Shown piece after piece: positions 16,959 through 24,676 of a DNA stretch of 64,000 nt. The DNA comes from a virus, in the IMG/VR virus record IMGVR_UViG_3300031787_000018, positions 1 to 64,000 of that record; one strand, written 5' to 3'. Below the pieces are notes generated by a model. It was not told the origin of the DNA, did not search any database, and saw nothing but the letters and a program-made list of their open reading frames with translations. A program made the translations under genes and the position numbers. Position 1 is the stretch's first letter; every line of letters begins with the position of its first letter.

Positions 16959-18098
16959 ATGAAAAAGAAAGAGTTACTTAAAGAAATCATGGGTGTACCC
17001 AAAGCTTTAAATTTTTGGGTTGATTATTTTAGTATTATATTAGCTGGTATGGCCAAATCAATTTCACAATCAGATGAGATGGAAGAAGCTGAAGTAACCT
17101 ATAAAAATCCAAATAACCCTGAAGAAATTGTTGAGGATTTAGCAAATCGTGGTTATAAAACCATGGATGGTAAAACAGTGATGGATTGGGTACAAAAAAT
17201 AGGTGGTTATTCAGACTTAGGGCAATTAATAAAAAATCCAACATATAAAGAATTTCCATTATACAAACCAACAATTGGTTTGATGGTAACATTTGTACCT
17301 GATGAATTATATGAAAGTGAAATTAGTGGTGATTATACAAAATCGATTCATGCCTATCATATTTGGGATCCAAATACAATAAAACTGTCTAAAATGGGTG
17401 GTGACAATTTTGTTTTTCTTGGACAAAGTTTTAATTTTGAAGTTATGGTACCATTTTCATGGATTGAGAATTTTGATACGGATCAGTTTAGAAAAATGTT
17501 AAAACCTGTTATTGGTCATGAGTTGACACATGCTTATGAAACATATAAAAGATTTCTTGGAACAGGTGATCCTCTAAAAGGTCGTGAAACTTTTTTAAAT
17601 GTCGCTTCTGAAACGGCTAAAAAATCCGATAACCCTTATTGGGGAAAATTTTTGTATTTGATATATCTATCATTATCCTATGAAATAAATGCCAGAATAG
17701 TAGAATTATATTCTTTTATTAAAAACAATGACATTAAAAACCAAGAGGAATTTATGAATGTTTTACAAAAAAGTTCTATATGGGATAAGATTAAAAAATT
17801 ACAATCTTTTAATGCTGAAAACTATATTAATAATTTTAGTGACGATGAAATTAAATCTTTAATAGATAATTGGGACCGAACATTACAGGATTTAAACATA
17901 GAAATGACAAATAAATTAGGTCACATATATAAGGGAAAATTAATGGACAAGGTACCACAATCGGCCAAAGAAAACCCAATTAAATTTTTTAAATTTTTTG
18001 AAAAAATATTCCATAAAAAAGGTGAAGATTTTAGAAGAAAGGCATTAAGATTATCTTCTTTATTAATAAATGGTGAACAAGAAAAAATAGTGAAATGA
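16959..18098 (+). CDS. Zincin metalloprotease, probably virion-packaged
   Basis: 379 residues. N-terminus MKKKELLKE-IMGVPKAL has the L-K-E pattern of the packaged set. IGHELTHAYETYKRF carries the HExxH zinc motif; SLSYEINARIVELYSF probably supplies the third ligand (Glu) in a downstream helix. Two other HExxH proteins in the window share the N-terminal rule, so this may be an injected or head-internal protease. Substrate unknown. Confidence 0.65.
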   Translation: MKKKELLKEIMGVPKALNFWVDYFSIILAGMAKSISQSDEMEEAEVTYKNPNNPEEIVEDLANRGYKTMDGKTVMDWVQKIGGYSDLGQLIKNPTYKEFPLYKPTIGLMVTFVPDELYESEISGDYTKSIHAYHIWDPNTIKLSKMGGDNFVFLGQSFNFEVMVPFSWIENFDTDQFRKMLKPVIGHELTHAYETYKRFLGTGDPLKGRETFLNVASETAKKSDNPYWGKFLYLIYLSLSYEINARIVELYSFIKNNDIKNQEEFMNVLQKSSIWDKIKKLQSFNAENYINNFSDDEIKSLIDNWDRTLQDLNIEMTNKLGHIYKGKLMDKVPQSAKENPIKFFKFFEKIFHKKGEDFRRKALRLSSLLINGEQEKIVK

Positions 18099-18205
18099 TG
18101 GAAAATTATAAAATTAATAGTGATTTAATTTCACAAGAAGAGATGGCAAAAAGGTGGGAAGAAAAAATAATTGGGTTACTACCTAAATTAAAAAAAATAA
18201 TTTGA
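18095..18205 (+). CDS. Small hypothetical protein
   Basis: 36 residues overlapping the zincin stop (AAATGATG). Sequence MMENYKINSDLISQEEMAKR continues with WEEKIIGLLPKLKKII, a likely amphipathic helix. Its stop overlaps the TTGACA of the tRNA operon 1 promoter. Could be a real coupled peptide. Confidence 0.4.
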   Translation: MMENYKINSDLISQEEMAKRWEEKIIGLLPKLKKII

Positions 18206-18231
18206 CATTTAAATAAACTTTTGTATATTTG
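18202..18231 (+). promoter_or_regulatory. Promoter of tRNA operon 1
   Basis: TTG (18202-18204), 19 bases, TATATTTG (18224-18231): matches Bacteroidota -33/-7 consensus. The same spacing occurs before leaders 2 and 3. Confidence 0.75.
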
Positions 18232-18274
18232 TATCATATTTATTAAACACAAAAAATTATATAGTAAACTCACC

Positions 18275-18364
18275 ATGACAAAGGCGACAACATACATTGT
18301 TTTAACTCACAGAGAGGAGAGAGAACGTTATCTGACTAACAGTCGGAGTGGATGTCGTATATAG
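18275..18364 (+). CDS. Leader peptide 1 (Arg/Glu-rich) of tRNA-Glu/tRNA-Arg operon
   Basis: 29-residue ORF from ATG 18275 to TAG 18364, between the promoter and a terminator. Residues 12-19 read HREERERY; in all 5 Arg (AGA, AGA, CGT, CGG, CGT) and 3 Glu (GAG, GAG, GAA). The operon downstream encodes exactly tRNA-Glu and tRNA-Arg(TCT), the latter reading AGA. Ribosome stalling at this R-E run would report shortage of these charged tRNAs. The AGTCGG at 18341-18346, inside the ORF, can pair with CCGATT of the terminator arm (6 bp including one G-U). Confidence 0.7.
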   Translation: MTKATTYIVLTHREERERYLTNSRSGCRI

Positions 18365-18390
18365 TCATGTCTCTATATATCAAGATATAA

Positions 18391-18416
18391 ACCCCGATTA
18401 AGAGTCGGGGTTTTTT
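18391..18416 (+). terminator. Attenuator terminator of tRNA operon 1
   Basis: ACCCCGATTAAGAGTCGGGGT stem-loop followed by six T. It separates the leader ORF from tRNA-Glu and tRNA-Arg. Confidence 0.75.
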
Positions 18417-18471
18417 ATTTTGGCCAATAAATAAAAAATTTATACTTTTGTAAAAGTTCTTTGATAAACAA

Positions 18472-18543
18472 GCTCCCGTCGTCTAAAGGCAAGGACACAT
18501 CTCTTTCACAGATGAAATACGGTTTCAAGATCCGTCGGGAGTA
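18472..18543 (+). tRNA. tRNA-Glu (TTC)
   Basis: Acceptor GCTCCCG/CGGGAGT (one G-U), anticodon arm CATCT-CTTTCAC-AGATG giving TTC, T arm ACGG-TTTCAAG-TCCGT region, discriminator A. First tRNA of operon 1. Confidence 0.85.
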
Positions 18544-18548
18544 CAAAT

Positions 18549-18622
18549 GGTTCCGTAACTCAATAGGATAGAGTAACTACCTTCTAAGTAGTAAGTTACA
18601 GGTTCGATCCCTGTCGGAATCA
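18549..18622 (+). tRNA. tRNA-Arg (TCT)
   Basis: Acceptor GGTTCCG/CGGAATC, anticodon arm ACTAC-CTTCTAA-GTAGT giving TCT (reads AGA), T arm ACAGG-TTCGATC-CCTGT. Five bases after tRNA-Glu. Confidence 0.9.
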
Positions 18623-18630
18623 CAAAAAAA

Positions 18631-18677
18631 GTGATAAAAAATTTATAAAGCGTATTGACAGAAGAGGTTTTTATCAC
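18631..18677 (+). ncRNA. Hairpin RNA between tRNA-Arg and the Y RNA-like region
   Basis: Perfect 10-bp stem GTGATAAAAA/TTTTTATCAC with a 27-base loop containing AGCGTATTGACAGAAGAGG. It could be a processing signal for the tRNAs or a small stable RNA. Function unknown. Confidence 0.45.
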
Positions 18678-18725
18678 TAGTATTAACAAACAAAAACGAT
18701 ATAGTTCTTTAAAATACTGATACTT

Positions 18726-19045
18726 GAATATTTGAAGCGGTTGGAATGATTACATCAAACAACTATGATTCAGAAAAAGGACATTTTACCTAAGTATTGT
18801 CCAAGGTTTAATTAAAAGATGGGTATTAAGTTATCGTCCTGTTAAACTTAAAAAAACAATGGGAGTTTGTTAGCAACTCTAAAATCTAACAAGTTAGGAA
18901 GGGACTTTAAAACCCCCGAGTTTATTAGTGTCTGTAAAACCTAGTCAGGGTCACTCCTGGTCTTCCCCGAGATGGGGAACACGAAAAGTAACCATTATTC
19001 TGAAACATTCTCAGATATCAAGTTATCTAGTATTTAAAAATATTC
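18726..19045 (+). ncRNA. Candidate Y RNA 1 (long) upstream of Ro60
   Basis: Closed by GAATATTT (18726-18733) pairing with AAATATTC (19038-19045). Just inside the stem is GAAGCGGT...GATTACATC, shared with two other RNAs in the window. About 320 bases with further hairpins (GGGAGTTTGTTAGCAACTC; TCCCCGAGATGGGGA). No ORF. Directly upstream of the Ro60 gene, the usual place for bacterial Y RNA genes. Identity as a Ro ligand is inferred. Confidence 0.5.
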
Positions 19046-19118
19046 TATTGAAGCGGTGAAGAAAGTTACATCATTATTATTGAAAACGAAAAACACTTTC
19101 ATCTAAAATACTCAATAG
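19045..19118 (+). ncRNA. Candidate Y RNA 2 (short) upstream of Ro60
   Basis: CTATTGA (19045-19051) pairs with TCAATAG (19112-19118); the 5' strand continues GAAGCGGTGAAGAAAGTTACATC. This strand resembles the conserved Ro-binding strand of animal Y RNAs (GAAGG..GUGAGUUAUCUC type, from memory). About 74 bases, close to animal Y RNA length. Confidence 0.55.
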
Positions 19119-19140
19119 GTACTTTATTTGTCCACGTTAA

Positions 19141-19201
19141 CTGTAAGAGTTAATTGTGAGACCTTACAGTCCCTACGAGTAAAATTGTGGGGACTTTTTT
19201 T
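19141..19201 (+). terminator. Hairpin plus terminator after the Y RNA-like region
   Basis: CTGTAAG (19141-19147) pairs with CTTACAG (19163-19169); then AGTCCC (19168-19173) pairs with GGGACT (19190-19195) ahead of a T run. Ends the structured RNA region 30 bases before the Ro60 ATG. Confidence 0.65.
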
Positions 19202-19231
19202 ATTTTATTAAACAATATTAAATTTTAAGTT

Positions 19232-20842
19232 ATGACAAAGTTCAAATCAAAAGCAGTGGAAAATTTTGACGGTGGTATTTCTTATACCTTAAACCCATTG
19301 GATACATTACGTATCGTGGCAGCATCATCTATCTTTGGTGAACCATCTTATTACAGAGGTTCTCACGACAAACCATCTAACTTATCTACGTTAAAGACGT
19401 ATGACGTGTTAGGTTTGTACAAAGACCCAAGTGATACAACTACTGATGTTTTCACTAAGGCTATCGACGAGGCTTTAGACTATGACTTCAAGGCAACCCT
19501 TGAGTTAGCTAAGACTCTTCGTCACGAACACTTCATGAGGTTAAACCCAGCGGTTATCTTCATTAGAGCGTCTCAACACCCAAAGAGGGTTGAATTTAAC
19601 GAAGCAAACCCAGGTTTGATGAAACAATACGGTTTGGACATTGTTGGTCGTCCTGATGACATCACCAACCAATTTGATTACTACATGTTCTTAAACGGTT
19701 CTAAGAATGGTTTACCATCTATCGTTAAGAGGACATGGGCTGAGAAGTTGGCGTCTTTCACCAAGTACCAAATCAAGAAATATAAGTCAAAGTCATTAAT
19801 TGACTTGGTTCGTATTTCTCACGCACACTCTGAAGTTATCGATGAGTTAATGAAGACTGGTGACGTGGCTGTTTCTGAAACTGAAACAACTTGGGAATCA
19901 CTTAGGTCTCAAGGTAAGACTTGGAAGGAAATTCTTAACACAATTAAGGTTTCACACATGGCTTTACTTAGGAACTTAAGGGGTATTTTCACTGAGGTGA
20001 ATGATACTGAAGTGGCTAAGAAGGTTTTAACTGACCTTAAGGCAGGTGTTAAGTTTGGTAAGCAATTCCCATTCCGTTACTACACAGCTTACAAGGAAAT
20101 CGATAAGGTTTCTATAAACCACAAGGGTATGATACTTGACGCTTTACAAGAGTGTCTTGACATCTCTATCGAAAACTTCCCTAAGTTAAAGGGTAAGGTG
20201 GCTTGTTTATCAGATAACTCTGGTTCAGCTTGGGGTACAATGACCTCTGAGTATGGTACAACCCATATTGCTGAAATTGCTAACTTATCATCTATCATCA
20301 CAGCTTTATGTTCTGATGAAGGATATGTCGGTGTCTTTGGTGAAAGATTGAGTTTAAAACCTGTTTCTAAAAGAGACGGTATTATTACTCAGTTGGAAGA
20401 AACTTGTAAGAGAGGTAAGTCTCAAGGACAATCTTGTGAACACGGTATTTGGTTATTCTTACGTGAAGCAATCGACACTAAAACTCACTATGATACTATC
20501 TTTATTTATAGTGACATGCAGGCAGGACACGGTGGTCTTTACGGTACAAGTGTAAGCCGTGGTGACGTTCACTCTAGAGGTGGAAGTTATGTAGACGTAC
20601 TTAAAATGGTACAAGAATACCGTAAGAAGGTTAACCCAAAGGTTAACGTATTCACAGTCCAAGTGGCTGGATACAACAACTCTGTTGTACCTGAAAACCT
20701 TTACAGGGGTTCAGTACTTGGGGGTTGGACTGGTAAGGAAGCCTTATACGCTAGTGAGGTAATCAAGACTTGGGATGAAATTGAGTCTAACGACAAGGTT
20801 ACATCTGAGGTTGAAGTTACTGAACAAGTAGTACAATCTTAA
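19232..20842 (+). CDS. Ro60/TROVE-domain RNA-binding protein
   Basis: 536 residues, matching Ro60 length. N-terminal two thirds is the HEAT-like TROVE ring: FDGGISYTLNPLDTLRIVAA, LRHEHFMRLNPAVIFIRAS. The C-terminal third is a vWA domain with a MIDAS-type CLSDNSGSAWG (D-x-S-x-S) and FIYSDMQAGHGG. Ro proteins bind Y RNAs and misfolded small RNAs and help exonucleases mature or degrade them. Codon choice differs from the neighbours: many AAG and NNC codons, suggesting high expression or recent acquisition. Structured RNAs lie directly upstream. Confidence 0.9.
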   Translation: MTKFKSKAVENFDGGISYTLNPLDTLRIVAASSIFGEPSYYRGSHDKPSNLSTLKTYDVLGLYKDPSDTTTDVFTKAIDEALDYDFKATLELAKTLRHEHFMRLNPAVIFIRASQHPKRVEFNEANPGLMKQYGLDIVGRPDDITNQFDYYMFLNGSKNGLPSIVKRTWAEKLASFTKYQIKKYKSKSLIDLVRISHAHSEVIDELMKTGDVAVSETETTWESLRSQGKTWKEILNTIKVSHMALLRNLRGIFTEVNDTEVAKKVLTDLKAGVKFGKQFPFRYYTAYKEIDKVSINHKGMILDALQECLDISIENFPKLKGKVACLSDNSGSAWGTMTSEYGTTHIAEIANLSSIITALCSDEGYVGVFGERLSLKPVSKRDGIITQLEETCKRGKSQGQSCEHGIWLFLREAIDTKTHYDTIFIYSDMQAGHGGLYGTSVSRGDVHSRGGSYVDVLKMVQEYRKKVNPKVNVFTVQVAGYNNSVVPENLYRGSVLGGWTGKEALYASEVIKTWDEIESNDKVTSEVEVTEQVVQS

Positions 20843-20847
20843 AAAAT

Positions 20848-21318
20848 ATGGGGGACTTAATGTCCCCCTATTTATTTTATAGTGATATTATATTATTATT
20901 ATATTCCGTGGTAAAGACGGAATATTTTTCATTTCTCAAGTACAACCGATTCAAATTTGGTAAACAGGAGGTTTCACAATTTGTAATTTTTGAGTTTAAG
21001 TGGTTGTTTTCAATAATAATTTTTTATTTTCATAAGTGTGATGATTCACAAGATAGGTTTCATACTCACGCTTTTAATGCCCTATCATTTAAACTATTTG
21101 GTCAATATGATGAACATATATTAGATGATGAATCTAATGGTTCCTATCATACAGAACGTAGAACACAAGTGGTAAAATATTTCCCTAGGGATTCTTATCA
21201 TCGTATAGCAAACAGTAATGGTTGTTGTACTTTGTTGTTATCAGGCCCATGGAAAAAACATTGGAAGGAGTATGTTGACGGTAATGTAATACATTATACT
21301 TGGGGTAGAAAGAAATAG
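20848..21318 (+). CDS. Cupin-like hypothetical protein
   Basis: Up to 156 residues. The folded part is CDDSQDRFHTHAFNALSFKLFGQYDEHI ... (two strands around an H-x-H) with TQVVKYFPRDSYHRI and TLLLSGPWKKHWKEY, resembling phage cupin-fold proteins with a His pair for metal. The ATG at 20848 lies in the Ro60 terminator hairpin; the in-frame GTG at 20908 is a more credible start. Confidence 0.6.
   Translation: MGDLMSPYLFYSDIILLLYSVVKTEYFSFLKYNRFKFGKQEVSQFVIFEFKWLFSIIIFYFHKCDDSQDRFHTHAFNALSFKLFGQYDEHILDDESNGSYHTERRTQVVKYFPRDSYHRIANSNGCCTLLLSGPWKKHWKEYVDGNVIHYTWGRKK
20850..20868 (+). terminator. Terminator hairpin after Ro60
   Basis: GGGGGAC-TTAAT-GTCCCCC followed by an A/T tract; overlaps the possible ATG starts of the next ORF. 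Confidence 0.6.
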
Positions 21319-21371
21319 TTTGATTTTAATTTTTTATACACTATATTTGTGGTTAATAAAAACAAACAGTC

Positions 21372-22055
21372 ATGGAAAAAGTAACATTAGAAATTCGAGC
21401 CGCTGAGGGTGGTGAAGATTCGAAACTCCTTGTGGAGGACATGGCTGCAGTCTATCTGAAAGCAGCCAAGAATAAAGGTTTTACCGTAGAGTCCGAACAT
21501 TGAAGAGACGGACTTGTTAGTATTTAGCTGACAGGTAAAGGGGTTAAGAAATACTTCCAAAACGAAGTTGGTTGTCATAGATGGCAAAGAATTCCACCCA
21601 CTGAAAAACGTGGTAGAGTACATACAAGTACAATTACAGTAGCTTTATTAGATTCCCAAAATTATCAGGAGATAGACATCAATATGGATGAATTACGTAT
21701 TGAAACAACTCGTGGTACAGGTAATGGTGGTCAACATAAGAACACAACAGATTCTTGTGTGGTTATAACCCATATACCAACAGGGATAAAAGTGGTTAGA
21801 GATGGTAGAAGTCAACATAAGAATAAGGACGAGGCTTTAAACGAAATAAAACAACGTCTAAATGATTTATACCAACAAAACCATATGGATAAAGTTTCTA
21901 AAGAAAGAAAGGGTCAAATCGGTAGTGGTAATAGGGGTTCTGAAAAGAAACGTACCTACAACCAAAAAATGGATTTGGTTATCGATCATGAAAGTGATAA
22001 GTCTACAAGTCTTAAACAATTCATGAAAGGTAAATTAGAACTATTAATGTGTTAA
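21372..22055 (+). CDS. RF1-type peptide chain release factor interrupted by in-frame TGA and TAG
   Basis: 228 codons from ATG 21372, all one frame, with TGA at 21501-21503 (codon 44) and TAG at 21525-21527 (codon 52). Before the stops: VTLEIRAAEGGEDSKLLVED, RF domain 2. After: NEVGCHRWQRIPPTEKRGR with the RF1-type P-x-T, and GTGNGGQHKNTTDSCV with the catalytic GGQ. Domain 1 is absent. The alignment to RF1 runs through both stops without a gap; each is one substitution from a plausible sense codon (GGA, GAG or CAG). Either readthrough-controlled or a young pseudogene; if not decoded, an ORF from 21684 keeps the GGQ half. Confidence 0.7.
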
Positions 22056-22060
22056 TATTA

Positions 22061-22085
22061 AAGGTGGGAATTACCCACCTTTTTT
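22061..22085 (+). terminator. Intrinsic terminator after release factor
   Basis: AAGGTGGG-AATTA-CCCACCTT followed by T residues. Confidence 0.85.
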
Positions 22086-22094
22086 GTTTTAAAG

Positions 22095-22104
22095 AATATT
22101 TATA
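22095..22104 (+). promoter_or_regulatory. Putative late-type promoter motif
   Basis: AATATTTATA, 27 bases before the ATG at 22131. Confidence 0.4.
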
Positions 22105-22130
22105 AGTGTGAGACATTTAGTAGGTGAAAT

Positions 22131-22322
22131 ATGGAAACTTATGAAAGAGAAAAAATAGATAAAATATTAGAACTAATTAAGGAGTTAAACATTAAACACA
22201 ATGATAAGGATTTTGTTATTAGAGAGGTTTTAAATAACGAATTAAGGGCTAACTTAACAATTAATGGACTATTTGTTTCAGACGAATTCATATCAAATTA
22301 TATAAAATATGTTATCGATTGA
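22131..22322 (+). CDS. Small helical hypothetical protein
   Basis: 63 residues, strongly helical and charged (EREKIDKILELIKELNIKHN). First gene behind a late-type motif, and only three bases before the large modular protein, so co-expressed with it. No family recognised. Confidence 0.5.
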   Translation: METYEREKIDKILELIKELNIKHNDKDFVIREVLNNELRANLTINGLFVSDEFISNYIKYVID

Positions 22323-22325
22323 AAT

Positions 22326-24125
22326 ATGAGACATTTAATCAAGAAAATATTAAAAGAAGACATCTTTCAAATGGATAGATTAAGGCAATTGGAAGAAGGT
22401 GACTTGTTCATCATCACAAAAGTTAATCAAAATCTAGAAGATTGTGATCCAGATGCTCTTAGTGTTCTAAACCCACTTATCGGTAAAGTTTGTAAAGTTA
22501 TAACCACAGATTGGGATGTTAATTTATATGACGGTATGTGTGAAGAACATTATGGTTGGGGTGCTTATATAATGTCAGAAGATATGGTTGGTGGCCACGA
22601 TTTATACGAAAAGAATGGTGAATGTAAAAAGGATAAATGTTATTGGGTTAATGACTACTATATAGATTATGATATAATAGATGATGTAAATACTGATGAA
22701 TTTTTTACACAACTAGACGAACAAGAAGAAGATTTTGGATGGATGGATGATATTATAGATATATCTATAAAAATAGGTGATGTTTTTTATATAGTAGATT
22801 ATAATTACGGTTATGACATGCAACCTATAAATTATAGACCAAATGTAGTAAGATATATTTTTTATGTTACAGATATTTTTGAAGAAGGCGGTAAACTTCA
22901 TTTAAATTACAAATATTGTGAACCTGTAAATGTCACATATAACCCAAAAGACTATATTAAATCCAAATGTCGTTCCACGCAAGATGAGGTTATTGAATAT
23001 GAAAGAGCTTTAGAGTTGGTAGATAAACAATATTGGCGATTTATGGGTAATAACAATATGAGTAATAATATAAACGAACAAGAAGAAGATTTTGGTTGGG
23101 CTGAAGAATCCATCTCAGGTGATTTAAATTTGGGTAAATATTTTGAAAATTCTGATATTTGTTTTGATGATGAAGTTAATGTTGATAACAACTGTAAAAT
23201 TACCGTAACAAAAGATAGTTTTGTTTTTAAACTAAATTATAGTTGGTGGTTGAATAAATTTGGTGAAGACAATTGGATGTTGGATAGACTTATCAGATAT
23301 GGAAGTATGGGATATGACAGTTATTATGTTGATTATGAGTTGGATGATGAGGAGTTTAATTATATTTATTATATGATTAATGAAGAAAATAGATATAAAC
23401 TAGCTGATTGTTTAAGTGTATTAAATGAAGATGTAAGTGAAAATGATTTAAAAAATAATCTATATGATGTTTTTGAAAATTTTAATGGTATCTTACCGGT
23501 AGAAGGAATGGCCTCAGATGTTGTTTATGAACTATCAAGAGCTTTAGAAAAAAATCGAAATCAACAAATAAATTTGGAGTTTGAAGATTTAATGTCAAAG
23601 ACTGTCGCTAAATTTGAACATGTTGGAGGTTGGAAAGAAGACTACATTTTAATAAAAATACCAAAAGAATTGGTTTTAGAAGCTTTAGAGCAAAATAAGG
23701 ATGAAAATTTAACTGATATTGTGAAAAAATACAGTTACGTTTTTGATATAAATTGGGATGATTTTTATTATGGTACTTTTGATTTAAGTGGTTCTGAGGA
23801 TCAAATTAACGATATTATGGCCGATTATTTGGATAAATTAATTGATATATTAAATAATGATGATACGATACAGACATTAAATAATTTTACATCTTCATTA
23901 AAAAAATTAGGTTTTAAAAAAGAAAATAATAAATGGTATAAAACAATTAAAAAAGATAATTTAGATTATGTTTTTATTGTTAGTGATATAAATGGTGAAG
24001 ACATGAATTTAATTCTAACTATAACCGTTTTTTATGATACACAAACCAAATATAAAAATTATAAATATAAAATAAGTTTTGACGAGTTGGGTTATTACAT
24101 TAATAATTATATTTTAGACATATAA
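22326..24125 (+). CDS. Modular virion-type polyprotein with DFGW segments
   Basis: 599 residues. N-terminus MRHLIKKILKE-DIF fits the capsid-targeting pattern. Two internal junctions, L-D-E-QEEDFGWMDDII near residue 128 and I-N-E-QEEDFGWAEESI near 248, repeat the protease-like (L/I)-x-E followed by a DFGW segment. The modules are acidic, Tyr/Asn-rich and beta-like (GDVFYIVDYNYGYD). Predicted to be packaged and cut into three or more pieces; functions of the modules unknown. Confidence 0.65.
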   Translation: MRHLIKKILKEDIFQMDRLRQLEEGDLFIITKVNQNLEDCDPDALSVLNPLIGKVCKVITTDWDVNLYDGMCEEHYGWGAYIMSEDMVGGHDLYEKNGECKKDKCYWVNDYYIDYDIIDDVNTDEFFTQLDEQEEDFGWMDDIIDISIKIGDVFYIVDYNYGYDMQPINYRPNVVRYIFYVTDIFEEGGKLHLNYKYCEPVNVTYNPKDYIKSKCRSTQDEVIEYERALELVDKQYWRFMGNNNMSNNINEQEEDFGWAEESISGDLNLGKYFENSDICFDDEVNVDNNCKITVTKDSFVFKLNYSWWLNKFGEDNWMLDRLIRYGSMGYDSYYVDYELDDEEFNYIYYMINEENRYKLADCLSVLNEDVSENDLKNNLYDVFENFNGILPVEGMASDVVYELSRALEKNRNQQINLEFEDLMSKTVAKFEHVGGWKEDYILIKIPKELVLEALEQNKDENLTDIVKKYSYVFDINWDDFYYGTFDLSGSEDQINDIMADYLDKLIDILNNDDTIQTLNNFTSSLKKLGFKKENNKWYKTIKKDNLDYVFIVSDINGEDMNLILTITVFYDTQTKYKNYKYKISFDELGYYINNYILDI

Positions 24126-24550
24126 TGAAAAATTTAATTAAAAAGATATTAAAAGAAAACGAAGAAGATTTTGGTTGGGCCGAAAATATTATAAGTTCTG
24201 ATGATTTATTTATAAAAAGAGGGGATAATTATATTATAGATATGTGTAAAGATATGGTTGATCCCAATTTGTTTAAAAAAAAATTTTACGAATTTTATGG
24301 TGAAAAAATAGTTGATGATTTAACTTCAAGAATGGATATTAACATCTTTAACAACCCCAACATTGATGGTTATCTCAGAGAAAAAAAACCATTTCAAATA
24401 TTAGTCGAATATGATGGAATAAAAATAAGTAGGACAGGATGGAATCCTTGTTATAGTGACTATCAAGGTGAAAAATCCAAATTTACCAAAAAATTTCCTA
24501 AATTAAAATCTTTTACACCTTCAGACTTTCTATCGCTTATAATGGTTTAA
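24125..24550 (+). CDS. Virion-type protein with targeting peptide and one DFGW segment
   Basis: 141 residues. Begins MKNLIKKILKE-NEEDFGWAENII, showing most clearly that the DFGW segment directly follows the predicted (L-K-E) cut. Overlaps the preceding stop by one base. Remainder has FQILVEYDGIKISRTGW, a small beta domain. No family recognised. Confidence 0.65.
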   Translation: MKNLIKKILKENEEDFGWAENIISSDDLFIKRGDNYIIDMCKDMVDPNLFKKKFYEFYGEKIVDDLTSRMDINIFNNPNIDGYLREKKPFQILVEYDGIKISRTGWNPCYSDYQGEKSKFTKKFPKLKSFTPSDFLSLIMV

Positions 24551-24650
24551 ATTTTTTAACAAACTATTGATACTAATTTACTGTTTGTTTTTTATTGGTT
24601 ATATTTTAATTGTAGGTAACAAAAAATAATACATTACGTATTAAAATGTA

Positions 24651-24660
24651 GATATTTATT
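24651..24660 (+). promoter_or_regulatory. Putative late-type promoter motif
   Basis: GATATTTATT, 17 bases before the GTG start at 24677. Confidence 0.35.
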
Positions 24661-24676
24661 ATGAAAGGGTGTATCA

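Noticed and set aside
21372-22055. Programmed +1 frameshift as in prfB
   Set aside because: Shifting at the TGA leads to another stop within ten codons and the homology continues in the original frame, so readthrough or pseudogene is more likely.
21372-22055. Genome-wide stop codon reassignment
   Set aside because: TAA, TAG and TGA all end other clear genes in the window.
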